Shown here piece after piece: positions 24,501 through 36,900 of a DNA stretch of 64,000 nt; within the stretch, counting starts at the first letter, position 1; every line of letters starts with the position of its first letter. Location: positions 14,050,133 to 14,114,132 of the forward strand of contig NC_030850.1 in NCBI RefSeq assembly GCF_000208745.1. The letters run 5' to 3'. The notes below the pieces were generated by a model. It did no database searches. It was not told where the DNA came from and saw only the letters and a list, made by a program, of their open reading frames with translations. This DNA comes from Theobroma cacao. Lineage: Eukaryota > Streptophyta > Magnoliopsida > Malvales > Malvaceae. A program made the translations under genes and the position numbers.

Positions 24501-27500
24501 AATTGACAATTACTAGATTTTGAATAGAAGCACCAATCTAAGTTGAAATTTGACCTTCAAATATTGAATCTTGGACTGTATTGGAAGGTGAAAGCTGTAG
24601 AAGGAAGATCATTGACATTGTTTTTAGGATAAATTGATACTGTTGTTAAGTATCCTTTGCAGTTTAACCAAGCCAATCATAATCAGCACCAGAGTGCCTT
24701 CCTCAATTAAAGGAGGATGATTGATTAAATAGTGAACATTATAGACTCTTCTAATAGCTAGCAACTTGGAGCAGATGGTATAAACTGTGCCAACAAGAGC
24801 CATGAAACTGGCCATTACATAACCAACAGTCTCTTCAAATATCTGAATGTATTGCACGATGACTATGTATAAGATAGAGAGCATAAAATATAACTTCAAG
24901 TAGCCAATCTTGGTAAGCAACATGTTTCTCAAATGCTAACAAATGGCCAAGCTTGCTTTCAAGGTCAATATCTTTCTTTTCTCTGAAATGTTTCCATTTT
25001 AGCTGTGACAGTAAATCAAGAAGTATTCTCAACTTGCGACATATTGGAATATAAGATGAAAATGATTACTCGTTCTTCCTCTTGCCATTGATTTACCACA
25101 GCACACATTGCTAATTTTGTGAGCATTAAAATTATTGAGGGGAATGTCTTGTAAACTTATAATCCCATAATAATTAGTCATCACCTTCAGTATAACTTTC
25201 ATGCTGCCTGTTGACCATATGCAATCTTAAACGACCATTCTTAGTTTAATTTCAAATTGTTACTTAATTATTATGAAGTATGACTGTTAAAAGAGGCGTT
25301 TCTGTGTTAAAGTGATTACTAAATGTTGTAATTGTTATCTTGCATGCCTGCCTTATTTTTCAAGATTCAATTCCCTCCGAAAGAGACAACAGAGAAAGAA
25401 TAGATAACAAAATTAGAATAACATAAATAAATAAAGCAAGCCTCAATGCTTTATTGCTTAAAAACTGTCTTCTCTTTATATCTGGTCATAGAAGTTCTAA
25501 GTAGTCCTTGATCGAGATTATAATTGAATGATTGTTCATATAAACAATAGAGAATTTGAATATTCAGCCAAGAGGTATACATTGAGCAGGCTAGCTTTTC
25601 TTTTCCATATTTAGTCTTCTCAGAACTCAACTCTCCAAGAAGAAAAGGTCTTTGTGATAAGAGTTTTTCTGGCAAGTTTTGCAGGATTAGACTCGGGAAC
25701 CTTTGTGATTCAATTATTGACTGGCTGTTCTGTAAATCTAAGTGATCATATTCACTTCAGAGGTGTTGAAAGCCTATATATTTTCACAACATTGATCTGT
25801 TCTACTTGTAAAGATGCATCTGTCAGTTTCACAGCATGGTTTATATGTTTGACTTTTGGTCCAATAAATGTTTGAACTTGTTTGTCTTCTCAGCAAACTA
25901 TGAGTACTTGTGCTTGTGGCAGCTTATGATTCAATTATGTGTGTTTCTGTGCTGTGAACCATTGTGTAGTTTTTCGCTTTTATGATGAGATGTGTGTGTG
26001 GGGGTGTGTGAATATTTTGTAGTTCTTAGTTAGAGGAGGGAGGTGCCATTTCTGCATAATGGAGAGTTTTGTTGGCTTCTTACCAATGCCTTTAGCCTGT
26101 ACTCTCATCATTATTGACCAGGCAGATTTCTCTGCTGGGGCTTGCTTGGTGGAGGTTTTGTTGCTTTTCTTATATTTATTGGAGATTTGGAGTATGCACG
26201 TGAGTTAGTAGAAGAGGTGCTCAAAATGAAATGAAATTGCCTGTGATTAAATTTTTGACAGTCTATGGAAGCTTGATTATTATATATATATGTCTCTGGC
26301 GGGGGGGGGGGGGGGAACCGTCAACACATGGATGGTTATGTTGTGGTCATAAGTAAAACCAGGTTTAGAATCTGTTCAGGATTATGACTATCTTCTGGTT
26401 GTGCAGCAACTGGAACTTGAGGCAAATGATTCTGCTTTTGAACTAGTAAACTGGTAGAATCTAGTTCAACTGGATCATGTTTGAAAAGTTGCAGATGTTA
26501 GAAACTTACATTTGGTTAGTTTGATCTACCTAATTGCGGTCTTTTATTCAAGTGACAGTAGATACTTTAAACACATGAAGTGGTTCCTGTGATTGAAAAA
26601 TAGGGATTTTTCTGTGCAGATAATTAACTCGAGGCATTTAGAAGCTGCAAGTTTAGGTAAACACAACATGATAATGTTCTGTAATCTGGCATTTGGCTTG
26701 ATACAACTGGAAGGTCCTACAATTAGCACTCCATATTTATTTGCTTTCGTATAGCTTGTATTTCTTTTGCTTTCTATTCTTGTACTTTGTATGTTTTTTA
26801 CATGGCAGTGTTTTTCACTTCATGAATTGCAACTCTGATAATACATGGGGGTGTGAAAAACTTTTGAATGCCAAGTTACAATTTTAAAGCCTTGTTCTCT
26901 ACAGCATTTCCCTCATGATCAAAAAGAGATACCTTATTTGACAAAGTTAGTCAAAATCCTCCAACACAATGCCCCCTTAGGTGGTGTTTTTACTTCCACC
27001 TTGATTACAGAGGCAGTAGGATCTTGAGGTGAATTGTTACAGTGGCTGGCTATTTTTCATTAGCTCTGGAAGTTTGCCACACCATAGTCCAACATGTCTA
27101 TAGAGTGTGTTTGCTAGTAGAAATGGCTATTCTTGCATACAATGGTATGGAGGCATAACTGAATTCTTTCTCCATATCCAACCACTCGATGTCTATACCC
27201 TTGCTTTTTTAAACTTAATCAATCTAGATTAAAATCATATAAGACTGCTTAAAGTAAGGGTTGGTCTTCCCCTTACCTAGTGATATTCTTGATCACAGGA
27301 CAAGTCATTGACATCATTACATGATGAGGACTACTTGCAACGTCGAGATGAGCAGCGTTCTACAGTAAGAGGGTCCCCTTTCTCACCAAGGGACCCTAGA
27401 GCACATCATGCTAGTCCTGAACATTTTGCCCCTGACAAATCAAAGATGAATGATAGAAGTGCAGAGCCCAGTGAGGTCCTATGGATAGGATTTCCAGCTC

Positions 27501-30241
27501 TATTGAAAGTGGATGAAGTGATTTTAAGGAAGGCTTTTTCGCCATTTGGTGAGCTAGAGAAGATTACTGTGTTTCCAGGTCGTAGTTATGCTTTTGTTCG
27601 GTTTAGGAGTGTAATTTCAGCTTGCAGGGCAAAAGAAACTCTTCAGGGGAAGTTATTTGGGAACCCCCGTGTGCATATTTGTTTTGCAAAGAGTGAGGGC
27701 GGGCCATCCAACAGTGGAAGAGGCTCAGTGAATGCCCCCAACTCTCCACATTTCAGGTTAAATGGTCGCTCGGGGTCTTCTGAGAACTTTCTGCAGGATA
27801 GGAAGTTTTCAGACTTAACAGAAGATGCAAGCATCCGATCTCCTTATATGCCAAATTTTGATTCTGGTGATTCTGATGTCTACAGTTTCAATAGGCAAGG
27901 TAGTTCACGGAGTGCTGGAAGTACATATGAACCCTGGAGGTTTGGAGAAGGGGGGCCTGATCCTCGACTACCACAAGATTTGTATGAACATAGTAAAAGT
28001 CCAATGAGATTCCATGACTTTCCTCCAAAATTACCCCAGAAAACTGCATACTATGAAGAACCATGGGATATGCCTGAAGACACCTATTCCACCCATGGAA
28101 CCAAGAAATTGAAAACTGGCTCCTTTCCTCCTGAGAAAGAGCTACCGGAGTATCCTTTATCTGATCTTGAACATGAAAAACATGCTTTTCCAAGGATGCT
28201 CTCTGATTTTACTCAATCTGAGGCTTTTGATAAGAACTTTGAACCTGGAGCTTTTGGGTATAAACAGATTCCCGATCGGCCAATGAATTTAGCTCCAACT
28301 CATGAGGAAAGGAATGATCACTGGAAACCATCTTACGATGGTTTTCAAGTAGGATCTGGTTCTCTACAATCAAATGTAATTGAAAGGAAAAGATTTACTC
28401 CTGAACTGGATCCGCCATCTTTGAAAGAGTGGAAGTGGGAGGGGACAATAGCCAAGGGTGGAACTCCTGTCTGTCGTGCTCGATGCTTTCCTGTTGGAAA
28501 AGTCCTTGACATCATGCTGTAAGTAGTAAAAAATCCTTTCTCATAGGTTTTTTTTTTTTTTTTCAGTATCCTTTCTCATAGATAACATGGCACTATACTG
28601 ATTAATGATTAGTTGCTGTCATTTAGTCCTTCATTTTCTTTAAGTAACTTTATTCATCCTAGGTGCATTAGGTGTCCTATGAAATGGGATGGTTCCATTT
28701 TGTTTCCCTTATTCAAGTAATGGTTTCAAGCCACAAATTGACTGAATAATGTATCATTTTTCAGTAGATAGATTGAGATTTAATTGTTTATTTTCCTATT
28801 TTACTGGTACAATATAAAGTAGAAGGATCTCTGCAAGTATTTGTAATGCACGTATTTGTTGTTTAATATTTTTAGATTTCTTGACAAAAAAATTTGATTT
28901 TTTTCATTTATTTTATGAAAAATGACTGAACCTTGTTGATTTAATGGGGCGTCACATAGTACATCTGCACTCCTACCCTTTGGACTTCACTAAAATTACT
29001 GATTAGCCTGACCATGATGCTGCAGGCCTGAATTTTTAGATTGCACAGCAAGGACTGGTCTAGACATGCTTGCAAAGCACTACTATCAAGCATCTAGTGC
29101 TTGGGTTGTTTTCTTTGTCCCTGAAAGTGATGCTGACATGGGATTCTACAATGAATTCATGCATTACTTGGAAGAGAAGCAGCGGGCAGCTGTTGCTAAA
29201 TTAGATGATAAGACCACCTTATTTCTTGTACCACCATCAGATTTTTCAGAGAAAGTACTGAAAGTACCTGGGAAACTGAGCATTTCAGGTGTTGTTTTGA
29301 GATTAGAGCATTCTGGTTCCAGTTTCGGGTCTTCTCATCCAAATGAAAGAAAAGATGCAAGCTTGTTACCTTTTCATGGTGACACATCTTTTGCAAAGCC
29401 ATCAACCCCTTCAGGGCCATTTCCTTCAATGACATCTTATCCAGAATTAAGTAGATCAGGAAATAAAGACATCTCCTTTCCAGGGAATGGGGCTCCATCA
29501 GCTCCACCTCTTTCACTTTCTGGGTCAGCTCATTCTGTTGGAAATGTGTCTGACTTGTATAATGAGCACAGACGTGATCATGCTCTCCAGCGAAATGCTA
29601 TATTTGGACCAAGCTGGTCTTCTCATGATCAGCAGAATCCAGTTTCTGGTGCCAGAAATACTCCATCTCAAGTTTCCAGTAGTGCTTATGATCCTGCAGT
29701 TCAGGGACATCAGTCAATTGTGCCAAGGGCAGTGCAAGAAACATATTCTAGTACTGGTGGAATTTCAGGTATTCCATTATCTGGAAACAGCAAACCGACT
29801 TTGCAGGAAATCAAATCTTCAGTCCCTCTATCTATGCCTATTTCAGCCCTTCAACCAGAACAACTAGCACAACTGGCGTCATGTCTTGTTGGGCAGCAGA
29901 GGCAGGTAGGAAATACTTCAAATGTATCTATGGGGGAGAATTTTCGGCACACAAACACAATGGACCAGTCCGACATGTTGAGACAATCACAGAGATATGC
30001 TTTACAAAATAATCAGGCAACTCCTGAGCTTTCAACATCTCAGTTTTCTCAAGTGCAACAGTTGCAGCAGCAGACCTCAAATGCAGTTGCAGCAGTGCCT
30101 CAAGCAGCCCAAAGAAGTCAACAATTGCAAGGTAATGGTATGCAGGAAGAAGGCGATGCAGATCCACAGAAACGCTTGCAAGCAACATTACAGCTGGCAG
30201 CAGCTCTTCTTCAACAAATTCAACAGGGGAAAGGGACTTGA
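21568..30241 (+). CDS. FPA-like RNA-binding protein (two RRMs plus SPOC domain)
   Basis: Exons 21568-21570, 21672-21971, 27299-28518 and 29026-30241 give about 912 residues. The first exon carries only the ATG, followed at once by a GT donor. Using the unspliced frame would stop within 30 codons, so splicing is required. RRM1 (about 31-100) has RNP2 LWLGNL and RNP1 RSYAFINF. RRM2 (about 162-232) has LWIGFP and RSYAFVRF. A Ser/Pro/Asp-rich linker follows, then a SPOC domain (about 479-605) containing GGTPVCRARC, LDMLAKHYY and KLDDKTTLFLVPPSDF. The C-terminus is Q/S-rich and ends in a helical LQATLQLAAALLQQIQQ. The arrangement matches the spen/FPA family, which controls RNA 3'-end formation and flowering in the nucleus. 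Arabidopsis FPA has three RRMs; this protein lacks one and looks more like the FPA-like relative typified, from memory, by At4g12640. The second intron is 5.3 kb and holds no convincing gene. Start choice is fairly certain. Confidence 0.88.
26301..26315. repeat. Poly-G run in an intron, next to a TA repeat
   Basis: Fifteen consecutive G follow a TA dinucleotide run (about 26280-26291) inside the long FPA-like intron. The length of such a run is prone to sequencing error and polymorphism. Confidence 0.9.
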
Positions 30242-30913
30242 ACAGGTCCCAGATGTGTTGTTACTTTTAGCAGTTAGCTTAACGAAATTTCGCAGGTTTG
30301 TTTTTCAAGGGTTGGCCATAGTTTTTAGCAATTGTGCATAAGGAGGGTGAAGCGGCACACACTTTTGGTATTTCCTCGTCAGCTAATTACATTGCTTTAT
30401 GTTCGTAGATTTGTTTAGTGAGCAAGCTGCTTGCTATGTGTTTCCTGTTTTACTTAGTTAACAAGTCGAAGAAGAAGACCAGCCATGTTGATATCTACCT
30501 TTCTGAAGTTGCAAAAGCATAGTTTTCTCTCTATGCATTGATCTATTTTTTCTAGCATTGTCTGTTCTGCTGAAAATGATTTCTTGCAGAAAAATGTTCC
30601 ATGGAAAATGTCTTTATGAAAGCAGACTGAACATAGAAGCTTATATTGATAAGCAAGTTCAATTAATTTGGAGATTGTGCAACTACACAAAAGTGGATCT
30701 TTGGAATCACTGAAATATTTCAAAGGCAATGTCCACAAAGAATTGAAGAATTTTGAAGATGACATACAGAAATAAGACTGCTTTCATGGTGCGTTGGTTC
30801 CCAGCATAGTGCTGGGTATTTTTACATATACAAAAAGAATAAAAATAGAATTTGGCACTGAAATCTCGTGACTGTACACTCTGTGCATAAAAATTCGGTT
30901 GGTTTGCAGCTTC
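30242..30913. other. Convergent 3' ends of two genes
   Basis: The FPA-like gene ends on the plus strand at 30241 and the 22-exon gene ends on the minus strand at 30914. With ordinary plant 3' UTR lengths the two transcripts may meet or overlap here. No other coding sequence was seen. Confidence 0.6.
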
Positions 30914-33900
30914 TCAGACATAGAAGTAGGTGGATGCATCTGTTGCATTAGCTGTGTCTCTGCAGAGGATAGACCGAGCTTCAATCACAGAACGAGGAGG
31001 CTCAAGATCTTTTTCTTGGAGCAAATTTCCTTGCAGTCGCTGCATTTGGGAAGCAAAGGTGTCATCCAGTATCTACAAAAAGAGATGAGAGAAAGAATGT
31101 TATGAGAAACTGCACTGCAAATCTGCATCTAAACCAGATTGAAATGCTATCCCTTTTCAACTACAAATAATCTCTCATTTAACATATAACAAGTTGAATA
31201 AAGTTGGACTTGAGCACTTGCCCCCAGAGCAAAATATGATCCATTATACCACACTCTGTTTTCCTTCCTGCCTTCAAGAAATTTCAGTACAATCTGGTGC
31301 AAGTAGTTAATTAAAACAATGTTAGAAGATATAAGACAAAGCTAAGTAGCAAAGGGTCCAATCAACAATAATTATTTGTCTTCACCTGTCCCATCCTATC
31401 CCAAAATCCACGGCAGGTTGCTACAAATATTCGACTTGTGAAGACCTCATGTAAGTTAGAGATAGAGTCAATCAGTTGTGAACTGAGCATCTGCATTCTC
31501 TCACGGATCTCAGCCTCTCCATCTTCTTCCTTTATCTCCTCCAGAATCCTCTTTAGTCTTGTGTTTCGATTAGCTTGTGTCTGAAACAGTTATAGTTTTT
31601 TTCAGAGCTTAAGGATGAACAAGTAGCAAAAGGAAGAATAGGGTAAATTGGTTTTTTCTTTCAAATCATAGAAATAAAATTCAAAATGCCTTTTTAAACC
31701 AGAATAATCAATCAAATCCAGGTGCAACAAAACTAATTTCAAGAGTCTGATATATCATTTTAATGAACTACTAACCTGACATCACTTGCGCACATACCCT
31801 TGAACAATGCTTGGAGTTCAACAGCAATATAATCTTGACTATGTTCAATAAATTAAAATTTTAACACAGAAATCATATTAATTAGGACTTACATTGTTAA
31901 CAAGTTTCTCCACTGTTGCCTGCAAGTAATTTTTATACTTTGTCCTCAACATGACAGTGATTCCATTCATCTGCTCACCAAACAGCAACTTCTTGTCTCC
32001 CATGAGAGGCAGATAGGATGCCCAAGATTTTAAGATATCCTCCACTTTACAGTGCAAGACATCAAGAATTCTCTTGACGGTGTTGAGGAAGATTCCTAAC
32101 TGGAAAAAGGACTAACTTTGGTAAGATATGTAAGAACCACACACATTGCTGGCTCAATTGACTTGAGTTCAATATTCTGTTGACCTAATAGGCAACTGCT
32201 TCCATGCTATTAATTATAAGGATTATGGTGCACTCACCTGGCTGGGAACTGAATAGAGTGCTGTTGACTGCCTTCTTGTCAGCTTCTGGACATGCATATT
32301 AAGCCTTTTTGGAATGCTATCTTTCAAAGGAGTCAAGATGTCATTGTATTGTTTCTCTAGTGCTTTTACGATTGCTCTTTCCACATTGGCAACAGCCTTC
32401 AGGAAACCATAATTATGAAATGTCAGTAGATGAAGAAGTAATGACCTCATATGGAATTAAATGTGTGTAAAAAAGCGCCAAGTGCAAAGAAACAGGATCC
32501 ACCACACAGACGATATGAATGTTTGTGTTTGCCAAACATAAAATAATTGCACATGCACACTGAGAGAAAGAGGAGCTAGCAACTGTCAAAAAGATTTAGA
32601 AATTACATTTTCCAAGACCAGTGAGTACTGAGGCCATCGATTGATCACCACCTCATATCCACTAAGAGAATCTTTGATCTTCTCATACATTTCTTCAGCA
32701 AACGGAGAGGTGGAATGATTTGTTGTTACTCCAGACCATGGCACCTGATTATATCACAAAGTCCAACACAACCGTACCAAATAAGTTGATCCAGTTCCTT
32801 GATAGTGTACACGCTCATTGATGCATGTATCCAAAAAAAAAAAAGAATTAATTTTCTTTCCTTTGGCATTGGGGTTAGGATAGGGGGCAAAGGCATGCGG
32901 GTGGAGGTATAAAAAAGAGAGAGAAAGGTTCTTTACTTTTTAAATATACATCAAACATTGATTTGGAGATTACATATCTCATGAACATAAGTAAAATTTT
33001 TTTTTAAAAAAAATTAAGTATACCTTTTCAGACTTGCAAAGATCAAGTAACTTAAGCTGCATATCCTCTACCCACACCATTATGTAATTGTGAAACAAAG
33101 TCTTTGAGTCTACACCTTCCTGCACAGAACTGAAGCAGGCAGAAGATAGCGTGTAAGACACAGACCTTCAACTCTATATTAGGTCATAATCCGAATTCAT
33201 ACAAGTTCCAGGGCATCAGATGGCAAAACTAAAGTATTTTATTCTAGCATATACAAAGAGGGATTTTAATCACACACCTGATGTTCCATGACTCAAGATC
33301 CCTCTCAAAATCTGCAATTGCAATCAAAAGTTCATTAACATGTGATGCAGGACTAGATGGAGGCCATGCAGCAAGGAAACCAGTAAGCCTGTTACACAAC
33401 TCCGTGCTGTATACTGCAGCTGTGATGTTTGACAGGTCAATTGAACTGGAACAGAGGAATGTGTGTTAGAACGCATCATACAATAAACTAGCTACTGACT
33501 AAAAGCTAACTGAAATTTTAGCACACATTTGAAAAAAGTAATAATAATCAATGAATGCCATTTCATGAGTTGCACACGAAATCTATTAGTATCTCACATG
33601 ATTTCAAAACCTTCATGAATAAGCTTTTTAATTTTTATCCATAAAACGTGCCTGTACCTGGGGAGTATATGCTGATTGTGGATCTTGATGTCTGCCTGAA
33701 TCTCTTTACTAATGTTTATACACAGATTCTTCATCTTCAGATAAGCTGTTGAGATGGTAATTGTGTCCAAGAGAAAACCTTCAGAGTTGCTTGAAACAAA
33801 CTCATCAGTCTCAATCATGTGCTTCCGACACCTTTTTTTTGCTGCAGTCTGCAAAATGTTATCATCACTAGCATTATAAATTTGTTTAGTGTATCAAAAC

Positions 33901-36900
33901 AAAGAGCAGAACAAGACAATCCTGCTATTGCTTTAATACATGGAAGAAAATAAACATCAGAATTCGACAATGTCTTCCTTTACTGCAGCCATATCTAAAT
34001 TTTCTGGTAAACTATCATGGAGGCATAGAAAATATTAGTAAAATAATTTACAAGGACATTCCAGTAATGCTGCATAAGCAATTTTCCTTTCCATTAATCA
34101 CATACATTAATATTTAAATCCCCGTGTATCTAATTAATTAAATGAGTTAACAGAACAAAAGGCCGCTTTAAACAAGAATGCTAGGCTGGTTGTGGATGAA
34201 CCTTTCATTCACATCACATTATCCAAAAATGGTGGCAATTTGATTCTGTGTAATAGAAAGTTCAGTCATTATTGACAAACTGAAATTACCTGCAAATAGT
34301 TTCTCAACATAGTCTGAGCATCAGGAGATAGTATATCATGAAGAAGAGTGTATACTTTAACAGCAGGAGCTAGAGCTGGTGCTGCAGTCTCTTGGGTTGG
34401 GCCAAACAAGTCTGCTAGCCCTGTAGGAGATTTTTCATCTAATGACTTGTAGTTCTCAAAAGCATTTGCCAAGAGACTCTCAATTTGTGTTTCACAATCA
34501 AGCAATATGCTTTTCTGGAAGAGAGCAGGCAGGGGTTATACAGCGTGAGCCATCTCAGAAAAACATAGTTACATTAAAATTTCTGAAGCATACAAGTATC
34601 AAACACATTTCATTTGCAGAATGAATGGAAGCACATAATCCTACTGTATATCATTTGGAGATGCAGCAAATCCAACCACTCTCCAATAGTGATTTCACAA
34701 AATGGTGATACACTTTCCATGACAATAGAAGAAAACTAAAAATTAAGGACACATCTGAAGTTTTGACTTCCAAAAAATGACAGCGAAGCAAGATTCCAGG
34801 ATAAATAAATTAACTTTTCCTAAATTGTGTTAAAAATTCAGGATATGGAAAACTGGCAGCCCACAATAGCTTCTTGCTTCAAGGACATAGAGAGCACAGT
34901 TAGATTTAGGTGTCAAATTAATTCAGTCAGTCACAATGATTCATGTCAAATATATGATCACTGTAACTATTTAATTAATCAACAAATTAGGACACATCTG
35001 AAAATTTTACTTTCAAAAAAAAAATCACAGTGATGCTAGATTCCCGGCCTAAAAATTTGACAAATGAAAGATCCTCTCAGATAACTTTTCCTAGATTACT
35101 GTTAAAACTTCAGGACATAAAAACTGGCAGCACACAAATGATTCTTGCTCCAAGGGCATAGAGAGCAAAGTTAGATTTAGCTGGCAAATTAATTCCGTTG
35201 GTCACAATGATTCATGTCAAATATATGATCACTGTAATTATTTAAAACCCAACATTGATATAAAACCGTAAGCACCATCTGATTATCTAATCGTTCAACA
35301 AATCAAGGATTCAAGGTTGATTGAATTGATGTCCCTTTTTAGATAAGGACCCACACAAGTGATTTTCTTCATATATGACAAAGTCATGGCTTGTGAAACC
35401 TCAATATAACTTATCATTATTAGTAGCATAGGTAATTGCTAAAGAGCATTGTATGTTACCCTTGGCAAATACATTCTTATGCCATGGGAATTGGGAAATG
35501 GACCAGTAGCTCAAGACAAGTGAAGCGATGCTCTAAAGGAACCTCTAATTATCATCATTCTTTAGCCACATCATGTCAGAGATAATTTGAACCACAATAA
35601 TATCATCTATGAGTTCATTTTTAAAGTAATTGATGCAATCTGTAATCAGAGATGCCTACCTCCTGTCTTGTCAAGCTTTTCTCACTCCTTGCCTTTAAAA
35701 TAGGTACAAGCAACTCATGCACGAGCTCTAAACAGTCTTTTGTTGGTGTGGCCACATTCATGACATGTAACAGATACCTACAAAGAAACCAAAAAGAGTT
35801 AATACATTACAAGGAAATTGCAAGGAGCATGATAGAAATAATGATGATTGCAAACAAAAGTTATACTTAGAACTACCTCAATTTTGTATATGAATCAGAA
35901 ACGCCATAGTAGTCTGCAAACTCAGTCAATAGCCACTGCCAAGGTCCTTGTAACCTCAAGTTTTGGGAATGGAAATGCTGTGCACGCATTGAAGCCTCCA
36001 GGAGTAGATCGTAGGCTAGCGTCTCCACAACGGGTGCACTCTAAAAAAGGAAAACAAAATAGGTGAAGAAAACTCATGCATGCTCACCCATATGTTTACA
36101 CACTTATAGACATACTTAAACAATGAAGTCCAGTTCCACAGAACTGCCCATGCAATACGAACAGAAATTCTTGCTGTAGATCTTGAAAACTGAGTAACTA
36201 ACTACTATTTAAATAGTAGCCAAATTAAAATAAAAAAATCACTGTGCTAGTCAGCGTTCAAGAATTATCATTAAGCATCTGATGCTTAAACAAATTAAAT
36301 CAATCAAATCTGTAATATCATTCAGCTTCTAAAACTCAGAGGAACCACATATCTAGCATTTAACGTACAGAAAAGTTGAACCACCCCAAAAATAACTCCA
36401 GAAATTTTAATAATCATAAAATTCTATAGATGAAAATTTTACACCTTAAATGCACACAACTGCTTTTATAAAATCAGACTTCAATACATTGGAGACTAAA
36501 AAGACTATTTTCAATCAAATTCCATGCAGCACATCTAGTTCTTTTATCACCAATTGTCACTTATAATTAAGTCAATTAAATTGTTATGATATTTGAAAAC
36601 TGGAAGAATCAAAATCCTCTAAGTAGTTCTAATGAAATATGTTCACCAGAGTAGATGATGAAAAATACCTTTATCTGACTCGTCTCATCACAAGTAATTG
36701 TACTTCCAATAGATAGCTGGATCTTCCCAACACATTCTTCATCGTCATGGTATATGGGCCACCATCTGATTCTATCATTCTGTACAGGATAGTCAATCAA
36801 ATCCAATTATACTGATTAGTCAATCACATTATGTTATAGGTGGATGGTGTTTATCCCTTAAAAAACCAGATTGTTGAAGATAGCAGACAACACATACGGG

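Noticed and set aside
24624..25032. Overlapping minus-strand frames with hydrophobic stretches inside the FPA-like intron
   Set aside because: They looked protein-like (LESKLGHLLAFEKHVAYQDW) but I could not link them to any family, and they sit in two different frames.
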